DNA of 33,708 nucleotides. Origin: an uncultured Colwellia sp. Lineage in GTDB: Bacteria; Pseudomonadota; Gammaproteobacteria; Enterobacterales; Alteromonadaceae. Positions 1 to 9,359 of this stretch are shown in pieces (within the stretch, counting starts at the first letter, position 1; every line of letters starts with the position of its first letter). Under the pieces are notes generated by a model that worked only from the letters and a program-made list of their open reading frames with translations, had not been told where the DNA came from and searched no databases. A program made the position numbers and the translations under genes. The stretch spans positions 1 to 33,708 of the forward strand of contig CAJXPG010000031.1 of the NCBI GenBank assembly GCA_913057925.1. Reading direction: 5' to 3'.

Positions 1-2219
1 GCATATAATTCTTCATATAAGCTAATAGCAAGATCATAATCACTTTCTGACATGGCTATGATGGCTTCAGTTTTAACTGCCAAAAAGTTTGATATTCCTT
101 TTGTTTTTAAGACATCTAACTGTTTTTTAGCAGCGATTAAGTTATTGTTAGCAAGCTCTAAATAAGCAAGAGTCGTCATCAAGTTATCGTCATCAGGGAA
201 GTCTTGATTAGCTTTTAAGGTCAATATCAATGCTTCAGAATACTTTCGTTGCTGCTCTAAAGCACCAATATAACCAACAACTAAAGCATAACTCTTAGGA
301 TTAGCTTTTATTGCCTTTTCATAGGTTGTCAATACATCTGAATATTGCTTATTCATTGCGTATGTCGTTGCTAACACTGACCAATAACGTACCGGGAGAT
401 TTTTTTCCTGTTTGATGCTTTTTAGTAATTCAATAGCAGCGTTAACTTCTCCGCTAATGCTTAGTATTTGCGCTAGACCTATGACAAGGTTTTTGGGGGT
501 ATTTGTAGCAGTAAGCTTAGTTTGATCATGTAATGCACTTAGAAATGAAATAACTTGTGCGTTATCGCCCTGCTTTACGTGTAAAGCACTATATCGACGA
601 ATAGCCCCGTAATGATTAGGATTTAATATGATAACTTTTTCATAACTCGTTATAGCATGCTCTATTTCCTCTTTATACTCATAAACAGAAGCCAAGTTAT
701 AGAGTGCACTAATATTATTAGCATCTAGTTCAAGCGCTTTTTTAAAAAAAGATTCTGCTTCTACAACATCTTCATGTTTTGAGGCAATCATGCCAGATAA
801 AATATGTCCTGAAACTTGATAAACTTCAGTGGCTAACCACTTATCAGCTATAGCTTGTGCTTTGCTAACTTCATTGCCTGTGAGGTATTGACGCGCTAAA
901 GCAAACTCAGTTTCATGTAAGCTTGGATCGATTTTCAACGCTTGTTCTAAAGATTTCACCCCGGATAAGTCTTTTTGACTTAACAACAAAGCACCATGCT
1001 GTACTTTAATAGCAGCACTCTGTGGAGATATTTCTACCGCTTTGTCTAGTAAAGCTTGGGCACTTGCATAATCCCCGGCCTTCATCAGCTCATTACTGGT
1101 TATTTGTAATAAATAAGTATCACTATCGCTATCCTTTAGTGCTTTTAGTTTTTCAACTGATTTTGTCAAACCATCGGTATGACCTAATTCGACTTTAATG
1201 GATAATAAAATCACATTAATCGGATGTGTCACTGGTAACATATCCTCTAGACCTATTAAGTAATCGTAAGCTTGTTCTAGCTCATCTAGTTTATAAGAGC
1301 TTACCCCTGCAACCATTTTCGCAATAACAAAGCTTTCATCGAGTCCCACAGCTTGACTAGCAAATTCTCTTGCTTCCATATAATTGCCATCTTGATATTC
1401 AATCTGAGACTTGTATTGCAGTGCAAGCGGTGATTTTTTAAATATTTTTAATAGCTTGTTTGTAAGCTTATCTGCTTGTTTGAACTGTTGTGCTTTAAGT
1501 AACGTGTTAACTTGAAAGAACTGAGCGTTATAATCCAATGGATATCTTGTTATGTATTCAGCAAAATCCTGACTGGCATCAATAAATGCTTTGGATGCGA
1601 AGTGTAAATAACCTTGTAACAACTTGGCCTCAGTAAAATCATTATTTGCAGCTAAAATAGAGGTAACTTCGGTTAACCCTTCAGCAAAATCTCTTTCACT
1701 GTAAAGTAGATATGCGATGGCAAGTTGAGAATATTTAGCAGCTTCATCAATGGTTATAGCCTGAGAAAAATAATCTTGGGCTTTTGTAATTTTTCCGGTG
1801 GACAAAGCACTTATTCCGGCATAAGTTAATACGACTAAGTAGTCTTGGTCTTTGAGATCCTCGCTCGCTTTAACCAATTGTTCAATGTCTGAAAACTTAT
1901 CAAGCCTCGTCTTAACCTGTGCCATCAAAGGTGCAACTTCCGCAAAATTAGCACCGAGAGTTATTGCTCTTTCTAGTTCTTTTTCAGCACTGATGTAATT
2001 ACCTTGGTTAAGGTATGCCCTGCCAAGACCCAGGCGCGCATTAGCATTTTTGGGCGCTGCTCGAACTGCATTTTTAAAATCAATAATGGCATCAGCGAAC
2101 TTCCCTTGCTCAGAGTAATTATTAGCACTTGCTATTAATTGCTCTGGTGTTTTTTGCTCACTACAGGCACTCATACTTAAAGCAATTGTAACAGCGGAAG
2201 TTATTAATAATTTATTCAT
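1..2219 (-). CDS. PrsT-type TPR-repeat lipoprotein, partial (3' end beyond window)
   Basis: An open frame runs from an ATG at 2219 to the left edge without a stop, giving 739 codons and still open. The N-terminus is a lipoprotein signal peptide ending in MSAC with the lipidation Cys at residue 19. The rest is helical tetratricopeptide repeats with the usual pattern (for example NNYSEQGKFADAIIDFKNAV near residues 34-53). It is a paralogue of the next gene: both have the same signal, the same first TPR and the same overall layout. PrsT proteins are TPR proteins of about 900 aa found with exosortase-A/PEP-CTERM polysaccharide loci, where an envelope assembly or scaffolding role is presumed but not proven. 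A purine-rich SD (GAAAGGG) precedes the ATG. The specific PrsT label is less sure than for the complete neighbour. Confidence 0.8.
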   Translation of the reverse strand, partial: MNKLLITSAVTIALSMSACSEQKTPEQLIASANNYSEQGKFADAIIDFKNAVRAAPKNANARLGLGRAYLNQGNYISAEKELERAITLGANFAEVAPLMAQVKTRLDKFSDIEQLVKASEDLKDQDYLVVLTYAGISALSTGKITKAQDYFSQAITIDEAAKYSQLAIAYLLYSERDFAEGLTEVTSILAANNDFTEAKLLQGYLHFASKAFIDASQDFAEYITRYPLDYNAQFFQVNTLLKAQQFKQADKLTNKLLKIFKKSPLALQYKSQIEYQDGNYMEAREFASQAVGLDESFVIAKMVAGVSSYKLDELEQAYDYLIGLEDMLPVTHPINVILLSIKVELGHTDGLTKSVEKLKALKDSDSDTYLLQITSNELMKAGDYASAQALLDKAVEISPQSAAIKVQHGALLLSQKDLSGVKSLEQALKIDPSLHETEFALARQYLTGNEVSKAQAIADKWLATEVYQVSGHILSGMIASKHEDVVEAESFFKKALELDANNISALYNLASVYEYKEEIEHAITSYEKVIILNPNHYGAIRRYSALHVKQGDNAQVISFLSALHDQTKLTATNTPKNLVIGLAQILSISGEVNAAIELLKSIKQEKNLPVRYWSVLATTYAMNKQYSDVLTTYEKAIKANPKSYALVVGYIGALEQQRKYSEALILTLKANQDFPDDDNLMTTLAYLELANNNLIAAKKQLDVLKTKGISNFLAVKTEAIIAMSESDYDLAISLYEELY

Positions 2220-2291
2220 GAAAAACCCTTTCGAATTGGTAATCTTTTATTTTTCTGTTTTGGATGTTTAAATTTCAGTTTAATAACTCAC

Positions 2292-2297
2292 TGTCAA
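2292..2297 (-). promoter_or_regulatory. Possible -35 box upstream of the partial TPR lipoprotein
   Basis: On the minus strand a perfect TTGACA lies about 75 nt upstream of the ATG at 2219, downstream of the previous gene's terminator. The matching -10 is poor: only AT-rich sequence such as AATTTA sits at 17 nt. The second TPR gene may therefore have its own promoter, but this is weak evidence. Confidence 0.25.
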
Positions 2298-2322
2298 TTT
2301 AATAAAAGCAGGCCTGTAAAGT

Positions 2323-2346
2323 AAAAAACGACTGCAAGTGCAGTCG
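2323..2346 (-). terminator. Rho-independent terminator after prsT
   Basis: A perfect hairpin, CGACTGC - AAGT - GCAGTCG (arms within 2329-2346), is followed on the minus strand by a run of six T (2323-2328). It lies about 20 nt beyond the stop codon of the 914-aa TPR gene. It separates that gene from the second TPR lipoprotein, so the two paralogues are not a simple co-transcribed pair. Confidence 0.85.
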
Positions 2347-2368
2347 CTTTAAAAGCACTTATCAAGTG

Positions 2369-5113
2369 CTATATCTGAGTTTGTAATTTTGTTTTTTTAT
2401 TTTCTTGTTCTTCAGTCATGTTAGATAGCTTATTTAAAAGAGTCTCGGCTTCATTAGAGCGACTATTAGCAATAAGCGCTTCGATATAATTCAACTGAAT
2501 GTCAATATCTTGCCCTTTGGTAATCTCCGAGGCTTTACTTGCATGTTTTAAAGCACCCCTTTTATCACCAGTACTAAGTAACACTTTACCATATGTATCT
2601 GCAACATTGGCAATATGCGGTGCAAGCTCGTAGGCTTTTTGAGCATGCACTAGTGCTTTATCCAGATCCTTTTTCTCATGATACAACCAAGCAAGATTAT
2701 TATGTGCCACCACGTTCTTAGGTTGTTTTTCAACTACATCGGCATAAACCGCGATAGCCTTATTGGTATCATTTTCAAGATAAATTCCTGCAAGCATTGT
2801 CTTAATTCGCCCTTCATTAGGGTTCGATGATAAATAGTGCTCGAGTACTTCTGCTGCTTTTTGTTTATCTTCATTACCTAAATACGCACCAGCCAAGTAA
2901 ATAGAGTTTTGACTACTTGGATACGCTTGATAAAGTTGAGTTAATTTTGGAATTGCTCGACTATAATCTTCCTCAAGCAAGGCTATTCGACCTAATATTC
3001 CTTCTTTTAACGCTTTGTTAATGTTTTTTACTGCAAGTGTTTTATAAAGGCTCTTCGCAGGTGTTATCTGCTTGCTATTTAGCAGTAATTGCATTTGAAT
3101 TAATTGCAGAACTAGGTTTTCTTTATGATTATCTATCCCTCGCTTTACCACGTTTAGCGCACGCTCATAGTTTCTTTGATTGGCATAATAATCTGTCAGT
3201 AATATTACCGCTTCAATATGGTAAGGATTCGCTTGTACCCAGTTCTTCAGCGTAGTATGAACTTTCTCAGTATCATTTTGCTTTTTAAGACTTAGTAATA
3301 ATAATTGCCAGTAGCGTTTAGGTAACTTTCCTGTTTCAGCGTGTGGGGTTAAAATATTTTCAGCTTCTTTAAACTGACCTAGACTCACCAAAGCTTCAGA
3401 GACAAGAATTGCTTTACTGACATCTTTTTTATCAAGTTGATATGCAGCTTTAAGCTTATTTAAAGCTGATTCATTACGATAAACACCAAAATAGTGTCTT
3501 AACACTTTATTATTATTCGGTGCTAACGTTAATAAATGATCAGCCCTTTGCTTAGCTAAGCTGTCATCTTTTTGTAAGCGTGCAATGCGCAACTGTTCTG
3601 TTAGTGCAAAAAGGTTATCAGGCTCTAAAGCTAAACTCTGTTTTAATGCTTGCTCTGCTTCGCTATAGTTCTGTTCCTTTATTGCAATACTGGCTAATAA
3701 ATTAAACCCACCGGCTTTGTTGGGATATTTTTCTTGCCACTTTTCTGCAATTTCTTTAGCTTTAGCAATATCGCCACCTTGCAGTGCGGCAAAGGCTAAC
3801 GCCAATTCAGCTTCAATAAAATCAGGATCTAATTTGATAGCCCCTTCTAAGCTTTCAATACCAGAAGGATCATTCATCATTAATTTTAGAATCCCCTGAC
3901 GAGCGACTTGAGAGGCATTGTCAGGGTTATTTACTTCACTTTGAGAAAGTAAAGCTTTCGCCTCACTAGTAGCACCTAGCTCTAATAATTTGTAACTCAT
4001 TGAAGATAAAAATTGTGAATTACTCTCATCATTGCCATCAAAATCAGCAATCGTGGCACCTATTTCGTCAATCAAGCCTAACTCCAACTGAGTTACCGCA
4101 AGCATTTTCCTACCTTGATGATCGTTAGGTAAGTATTTAACAATTGCTGATAAATGGTGGTGACTCTGCTGCCAATTTTCTAAATAAAAAGCACTGGCAC
4201 CTGCAACGAGCTTTAAGTTTAATTGATTAAAGTTTGATGATAATGCCGTTTCTGCATGCTCACTTGCTAACTTATAATCCTTCGCTTGAAAACGTACCAT
4301 TGCTTTAATGTAGTTTGCAAAAGGTTGGCTAGAGACCTGAGCTATAATCGCATCAGCGTGCTTTTCTGCTTCTTCATTATTGCCCGCTTTCAAATGCGCA
4401 TTGGCTAATAACAGCTTCACCATGCCAAATCTTGGCTGTAATGTTAGAAATTGTTGAAAGCTGTCGGCTGCTAATTGATGTTCTTTAGTTATCATGGATA
4501 ACTGACCTTGAAGCATTAAAGCATCAACTTGTTTAGCATCGATTGTTAAAATGCGAGTCAGTAGCGTTTGTACTTCTGCAAACTTATTTTCTGATAATAA
4601 CAGGTAAGCCGATGCCAACATGCTGTATTGACTTTGCTCAGCAATAGATTCGGCTAGCTTAGTACTTTCTTTGGCTAACTCGGTTTGCTCACTTCGTAAT
4701 GCAGCTAAGGTTTGGTAAGCCAAATATTGACTTTGTTCTTCTGGTGATAATTTACTTGCCACAGTGCTTAACGCTAAAACTTCAGTATCACTATCTATCA
4801 GGATTAAAGCACGGGCAAGTAAGGGGATAACTTTATTATCGGCATATTTAAGAGAATGAGCTCTTTCTAACTCTTTCGCAGCTGCAGGACCATCACCGAG
4901 CTCTAAATACACTTTACCTAATAAAAAACGTGCTTCACCATTTTTACTATCAAGACGGATAGCATTTTTAAGTTCAATGATGCTTTCATTGACTTTATTC
5001 TGAGTTAAGTAACTTTTTGCGTTGTTCAGATGAGATTCTAATGAGACTTTCTCACCACAACCTGTGATTGCAAGGGCGACGCTTAAACAAAGAGAGGCTT
5101 TAACAAATTTCAT
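2369..5113 (-). CDS. prsT: PEP-CTERM/XrtA-system TPR-repeat lipoprotein PrsT
   Basis: A 914-aa protein with a lipoprotein signal peptide (residues 1-19, lipobox ITGC, Cys19) followed by nearly continuous TPR helices to the C-terminus. The length fits PrsT, the TPR protein (about 900 aa) that accompanies exosortase-A polysaccharide loci. The nearby exosortase-associated hydrolases 1 and 2 and sugar-nucleotide genes support this call. It is expected to be membrane-anchored facing the periplasm, probably as a scaffold in polysaccharide or protein export. That role is inferred for the whole family. The start is supported by AAGGA seven bases before the ATG. It is separated from the upstream wecB-wecC fusion gene by a terminator and from the downstream paralogue by another, so it is probably a single transcription unit. 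Confidence 0.85.
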   Translation of the reverse strand: MKFVKASLCLSVALAITGCGEKVSLESHLNNAKSYLTQNKVNESIIELKNAIRLDSKNGEARFLLGKVYLELGDGPAAAKELERAHSLKYADNKVIPLLARALILIDSDTEVLALSTVASKLSPEEQSQYLAYQTLAALRSEQTELAKESTKLAESIAEQSQYSMLASAYLLLSENKFAEVQTLLTRILTIDAKQVDALMLQGQLSMITKEHQLAADSFQQFLTLQPRFGMVKLLLANAHLKAGNNEEAEKHADAIIAQVSSQPFANYIKAMVRFQAKDYKLASEHAETALSSNFNQLNLKLVAGASAFYLENWQQSHHHLSAIVKYLPNDHQGRKMLAVTQLELGLIDEIGATIADFDGNDESNSQFLSSMSYKLLELGATSEAKALLSQSEVNNPDNASQVARQGILKLMMNDPSGIESLEGAIKLDPDFIEAELALAFAALQGGDIAKAKEIAEKWQEKYPNKAGGFNLLASIAIKEQNYSEAEQALKQSLALEPDNLFALTEQLRIARLQKDDSLAKQRADHLLTLAPNNNKVLRHYFGVYRNESALNKLKAAYQLDKKDVSKAILVSEALVSLGQFKEAENILTPHAETGKLPKRYWQLLLLSLKKQNDTEKVHTTLKNWVQANPYHIEAVILLTDYYANQRNYERALNVVKRGIDNHKENLVLQLIQMQLLLNSKQITPAKSLYKTLAVKNINKALKEGILGRIALLEEDYSRAIPKLTQLYQAYPSSQNSIYLAGAYLGNEDKQKAAEVLEHYLSSNPNEGRIKTMLAGIYLENDTNKAIAVYADVVEKQPKNVVAHNNLAWLYHEKKDLDKALVHAQKAYELAPHIANVADTYGKVLLSTGDKRGALKHASKASEITKGQDIDIQLNYIEALIANSRSNEAETLLNKLSNMTEEQENKKTKLQTQI

Positions 5114-5212
5114 TTTATATTCCTTATACCCATGATATCAACCATCTGGATTAGCTTTATTATAATTATTCTTATGCCTATCAAGCATACTATCTTATTG
5201 TGTTAATTATGC

Positions 5213-5250
5213 CTAAAAATAAAGCCCATTATCAATTAAGCTAATGGGCT
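5213..5250 (-). terminator. Rho-independent terminator after the wecB-wecC fusion gene
   Basis: Inverted repeat AGCCCATTA (5223-5231) and TAATGGGCT (5242-5250) with a 10-nt loop. On the minus strand it is followed by TTTATTTTT (5213-5222 complement). It sits about 20 nt after the stop of the 760-aa fusion gene. Confidence 0.8.
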
Positions 5251-5268
5251 CTTATCTTACGTTCCGCC

Positions 5269-7551
5269 TTATGCTCTAGTGTTGAGCACTGGCGTTGCTA
5301 AATCTAAATTACTATAGCATTCATGATCAGTAACCAAGATAAGCACATCCGCCCAGTTGTCAATCTCATTTAGAGTATCTTGACGGCCACAATGCCAAGT
5401 CGGTACAAATGGGTCATGGTAGTTTACCTCTACCCCTGCCTTAACAAAGTGTTGATGAATTGCATCTGCAGGAGATTCTCGACAGTCATCAACGTTAGCT
5501 TTATAAGCAACCCCTAAGATGCCAACCTTTTTGCCCGCTAAAGAACCAGTAGACTCAGTTAATAGATCTAGTGTTTTTTGAGCAACAATACTTGGACGTT
5601 TATCATTAATTGCGCGAGCCAAGCGTACAAACTCACCAGCTTGGGTGTTTTCAACCAAGAACCATGGGTCAATAGGAATACAATGACCACCTACTCCTGG
5701 ACCTGGTGTAAGTACATTAACGCGAGGGTGACGATTAGCTAAGCGAATAACTTCATAAACATCAACGTCTAACTCTTGGCAAATTTCTGATAATTCATTT
5801 GCAAATGCAATACCTACATCACGTGAGGTGTTTTCAACTAATTTGATACACTCAGCTGTGGTTAAATCTGTTAGGAAAACTTCTCCTTTAACAAAGCTTT
5901 GATAAACCGTTTTAACTTTTTGTTGTGCTTGTGGGCTTGCAGCGCCAATAATTCGGTCGTTATGAACCAGTTCATGCAGGGTTTGACCTGGAATTGCACG
6001 TTCTGGACAATGAACGACATCAATTTCAAGACCAGCATCAGCAAAACGTTGTGCTACAGCCAAGCTGGTTTGTGGAGAGATCGTTGACTCGACAATGACT
6101 GTTTGGCCATTTTTTGCCACTTTGGCAATAGCATCGACAGCACTGAAAACATAACTGCGATCACAACTATTACCCTTGTGTGGAGTTGGTACTGCAACGA
6201 GATAAGTTTCACTTGAAGGTATTTCTGTACTGGCTTTTAAGAAACCTTGAGAAACTACTTTTGTAATTAATTCCGGTAGCCCTACTTCATCAAATGGACA
6301 CTGCCCTTCATTGATAGCAGCAACTTTGTCACTATTTAAATCAACACCCGTGACGTTGTAACCAGCTTCTGCTAATAAACTGGCAATAGGCAACCCCATA
6401 TATCCCATGCCGACAACACTTAATGTTTCGTTTTTGGCGATGATTTCTTGCTCTAAGGTATTAGGTACCGAGTTAGTAATAATATCTAAAATAGTTTCAG
6501 CAACATGACCATCTCCAAAAGGATTAGTCCAACTAAAGTCACCTGAGTCAGCCGCTAACCATTTATCGGCAGCAGCAAGCGCTTTTTCAGCGTCGCGTCC
6601 AACAAGAACGTTAGCACCTACTTCTATTGATTCTGGTCGCTCTGTATTTTCACGCAGAGTAATACAAGGTACACCTAATAAACAGGCCTCTTCTTGAATA
6701 CCACCAGAGTCGGTTAAAATAAGCTGAGCATGTTTTTGTAACTGTATAAAGTCTAAGTAACCAATCGGTGGAATAAGTTTTAAGTAGCTAGGTAGCTCAA
6801 TTGAAAACTCTTTCAGCTTAGCTTGAGTTCTAGGGTGAATAGGCCAAACAATAGTTTGACTATATTTTGCATGCAACTTATCAAATAATGCTAATAGTTC
6901 TAATAAATTAGCCGGTATATCAACATTAGATGCTCTATGTGCCGTCACAAGGAAGAATTCACCTGATGTGACTTCTAACTCCTTTAAAATGGTACTGGTA
7001 TTCGCAGAGATTTCTAGATGTTGAAATAATGAATCTGAAACGGTATTACCCACAGTAAAAATTTTATCTGCAGCAAGGCCTTCTTTCGCTAAAATAGCAT
7101 GTTGATTAGGACCAACGGCAAATAAATATTCACTCATATGATCCGTTAAAATGCGGTTGGTTTCTTCTGGCATAGTGCGATCATAGCTACGGAGCCCTGC
7201 TTCAATATGACCAACTTTAATATCAAGCTTAGATGCTGCTAATGCACCCGCAAGCACAGTATTAGTATCACCTTGAACTAATACTACATCAGGTTTTTCT
7301 TGCAACAAAATAGGTTCCATTTCTATTAAGATGTTGCCGGTTTGATTGCTGTGTAAACCTGAACCAACGCCGAGATTATAATCCGGCGCAGGTAATTCCA
7401 ATTCTTTAAAGAAGATACTATCCATTTCTTGTGAATAATGCTGATTCGAATGGATAATAAAATGAGCAATACCACGTTTTTTACATTCACGGATAACGGG
7501 TGCCATTTTGATTATTTCTGGACGGGTGCCAACGATAATCCCTATTTTCAT
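5269..7551 (-). CDS. Bifunctional UDP-GlcNAc 2-epimerase / UDP-ManNAc dehydrogenase (WecB-WecC fusion)
   Basis: This single 760-aa frame joins two enzymes that are normally separate. Residues 1 to about 360 are a non-hydrolysing UDP-GlcNAc 2-epimerase: GTRPEIIKMAPVI (8-20), QGDT with Asp95, HIEAG with Glu117, PEETNR (129-133), TAHR with His205, TDSGGIQEEA (280-289). These match the E. coli WecB catalytic set. After a short linker (about 361-375), residues 376-760 are a UDP-ManNAc dehydrogenase: Rossmann motif VVGMGYMGLP (379-388), CPERAIPGQ (515-523), and GPGVGGHCIPIDP (617-629) with nucleophile Cys624. The C-terminal UDP-binding domain ends early, at LNTRA, a few residues short of E. coli WecC. 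The predicted product is UDP-ManNAcA, a precursor for the polysaccharide made by this locus. The AAGGA SD sits six bases before the ATG. No stop or frame break separates the halves. Confidence 0.9.
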   Translation of the reverse strand: MKIGIIVGTRPEIIKMAPVIRECKKRGIAHFIIHSNQHYSQEMDSIFFKELELPAPDYNLGVGSGLHSNQTGNILIEMEPILLQEKPDVVLVQGDTNTVLAGALAASKLDIKVGHIEAGLRSYDRTMPEETNRILTDHMSEYLFAVGPNQHAILAKEGLAADKIFTVGNTVSDSLFQHLEISANTSTILKELEVTSGEFFLVTAHRASNVDIPANLLELLALFDKLHAKYSQTIVWPIHPRTQAKLKEFSIELPSYLKLIPPIGYLDFIQLQKHAQLILTDSGGIQEEACLLGVPCITLRENTERPESIEVGANVLVGRDAEKALAAADKWLAADSGDFSWTNPFGDGHVAETILDIITNSVPNTLEQEIIAKNETLSVVGMGYMGLPIASLLAEAGYNVTGVDLNSDKVAAINEGQCPFDEVGLPELITKVVSQGFLKASTEIPSSETYLVAVPTPHKGNSCDRSYVFSAVDAIAKVAKNGQTVIVESTISPQTSLAVAQRFADAGLEIDVVHCPERAIPGQTLHELVHNDRIIGAASPQAQQKVKTVYQSFVKGEVFLTDLTTAECIKLVENTSRDVGIAFANELSEICQELDVDVYEVIRLANRHPRVNVLTPGPGVGGHCIPIDPWFLVENTQAGEFVRLARAINDKRPSIVAQKTLDLLTESTGSLAGKKVGILGVAYKANVDDCRESPADAIHQHFVKAGVEVNYHDPFVPTWHCGRQDTLNEIDNWADVLILVTDHECYSNLDLATPVLNTRA

Positions 7552-7675
7552 TTTGCTTCCTTAAAAGTCTTTGAATTTTTACAGATGATTAAAATTATTA
7601 ATTGAGCAATTGTAAAGCATTTAGCAGCACAATTAACATAACTAACACAATTTTTTTAACGAAAAATTAACTGTT

Positions 7676-8539
7676 TTATTCCACTAATGCCTTAGATGTT
7701 AATTCTATTAGCTTATTTTTCGCTGATTGTTGAGAAAAGGTATGATCGGCTTTACTGATAATGCTTGAGTAGATGTTATCTTGCGCCATTAATATACGCC
7801 AATGCTTATTAGTTTTGACTAATAAGCTAAATTCATCTGCTGTTAAATCATTACCACTAAGCAATATGTGGCACTGACCTGAAAACCCTTTCAGCCCTTG
7901 AAACATTTCTAAGACAAAGTTAGCTTTAGTCTTTACCTCCTCAGTAATTCGACTTTGCTTTTTAAAGTCCTGAATCTCAGTAAAAGCCGTTTTTGTGGCT
8001 ACCTTGCCTGAAAGAAATTTTGTCCAAAACTCTTTGCTTAATAAACGTTTAACATAATAAGAGCGTAAATAAGTCTTCGCTTGTGTATGTTCTTGTCTTA
8101 CCCAAGGGTTTACCAATACTAAGCTATTAATCACATTTCGTTGTAAGTGTGTACCTGCTTGCAGATAAAGTAGTATTGCCGAAGCAGCATCACATAACCC
8201 CCACAAACAAAGCTTAGTTAACTGGGGATTACGCTCGATAAAACAATTAATTGCTGCGTCAATATCTGTTTGTATAGCGGTAAATTCAGTAAGTTCGCCT
8301 TCACTGTCTCCGGCACCTGAGTAGTCAAAACGAAATACGGCTATACCTTGTTTTGATAATTCTCGGGCAAGTGACACAAATAATCGATGGCTGCCTACAC
8401 GGGTTTGTGGGCCGCCAACAACTAAGACAACACCTTGCTTAGCAGCTGATTCATTAGCAACTGGCTCGGATAAATGCTCTATCGCAACTAACTGCTTCTG
8501 TCCGCTTCTAAATACAACTCCTTGCTCATTCATCAGCAT
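7676..8539 (-). CDS. Exosortase A system-associated hydrolase 1
   Basis: A 287-aa cytoplasmic alpha/beta-hydrolase-fold protein. GGPQTRVGSHRLF (42-54) and FRFDYSGAGDSEGEL (69-83) are signatures I associate with the exosortase-A-system hydrolase 1 family. The nucleophile elbow reads WGLCDAAS (113-120), placing Cys116 where most family members of the fold have Ser. Asp231 and His266 (DHTF) are plausible acid and base. The start lies one base after the stop of hydrolase 2 (TAAAATG), with AAGG just upstream, so the pair is translationally coupled; a second ATG two codons later is also possible. Neighbouring ACP and acyltransferase genes suggest an acyl or thioester substrate, which is inference. 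Confidence 0.85.
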   Translation of the reverse strand: MLMNEQGVVFRSGQKQLVAIEHLSEPVANESAAKQGVVLVVGGPQTRVGSHRLFVSLARELSKQGIAVFRFDYSGAGDSEGELTEFTAIQTDIDAAINCFIERNPQLTKLCLWGLCDAASAILLYLQAGTHLQRNVINSLVLVNPWVRQEHTQAKTYLRSYYVKRLLSKEFWTKFLSGKVATKTAFTEIQDFKKQSRITEEVKTKANFVLEMFQGLKGFSGQCHILLSGNDLTADEFSLLVKTNKHWRILMAQDNIYSSIISKADHTFSQQSAKNKLIELTSKALVE

Positions 8540-8540
8540 T

Positions 8541-9350
8541 TTACCTTTTTACTAATTGAGTGAGTAGCTGCTGCTCTTGCGTTAAAAACTCTTCTGCCAG
8601 CTGCAGCTCTGTAGCCTGCCAAAATTTTATATCGGTTATCGAAAGCGTATCTAGTTGGTTCACTTTTTGTGCAAAAGCTTGTTGCTGTTTAACTCTTCCT
8701 GGGGGGATTTCCTCTTCGGATTTCAGCCATTCAAACCAATAACAATGTGCATCACATTGCTCAAATGTAGCAATACTTTGACTCGCTAACTCATCGAGTA
8801 ATGTTTCAGCTACTTGGTAACCTGCAATATCAACAATAGATTTGTTAACCGTTGATTGATGGTTTTGCTTGGTAGCGCTACTTTTTGATGCTTGAGTTAG
8901 CTTACTCACTAATGCCAAACGCTTAAACTGTTGGACAAACCTTTTACCGTTAAAATCGCTTTGTAAAAGCATGACAACATCAACTTCATGAAGTATCTCT
9001 GAGGATAGCAATAATGCTGCAGATAAGGGCAATGAGATAATAATATCTTGGGCAGACTCTGCTTTGATATGCTTTATTTGTTCAAGGATGTCTTGTTGCC
9101 ATAACGACAGACTTGCCTGAGTTAACTCACCTTCACTGTCACCTGTACCAAAGTGATCATAAATAAAACTTTCTATACCTAGATGATAAGCATTAATGGC
9201 TGAGCGTGTTATATGATGACGCGTTTGATTAGCTTGCTCAAACATTGGCGAGATGAAAAGTATGTGCGCATATACTTGTTTTGGGGTTCGTACTAACCTA
9301 AACAACTGCCCTTTAGTCCCTGAATAAAATTCTGCCTTAGTCGATATCAT
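8541..9350 (-). CDS. Exosortase A system-associated hydrolase 2
   Basis: A 269-aa alpha/beta-hydrolase-like protein. LFISPMFEQANQTRHH (31-46) and FIYDHFGTGDSEGEL (62-76) resemble the exosortase-A-system hydrolase 2 family. The position expected for the nucleophile elbow reads ISLPLSAALL (105-114), which lacks a GxSxG or GxCxG motif. The protein may thus be non-catalytic or a partner of hydrolase 1. The C-terminal half is Gln/Glu-rich and weakly conserved. It starts 9 nt after the ACP stop codon and abuts hydrolase 1, within the minus-strand cluster cpsG - acyltransferase - ACP - hydrolase 2 - hydrolase 1. Confidence 0.8.
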   Translation of the reverse strand: MISTKAEFYSGTKGQLFRLVRTPKQVYAHILFISPMFEQANQTRHHITRSAINAYHLGIESFIYDHFGTGDSEGELTQASLSLWQQDILEQIKHIKAESAQDIIISLPLSAALLLSSEILHEVDVVMLLQSDFNGKRFVQQFKRLALVSKLTQASKSSATKQNHQSTVNKSIVDIAGYQVAETLLDELASQSIATFEQCDAHCYWFEWLKSEEEIPPGRVKQQQAFAQKVNQLDTLSITDIKFWQATELQLAEEFLTQEQQLLTQLVKR

Positions 9351-9359
9351 GTTCGAGCA

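Noticed and set aside
7590-7675. Possible terminator AATTTTTT...GAAAAATT between hydrolase 1 and the wecB-wecC fusion gene
   Set aside because: The stem is purely A/T with mismatches and would be too unstable to call.
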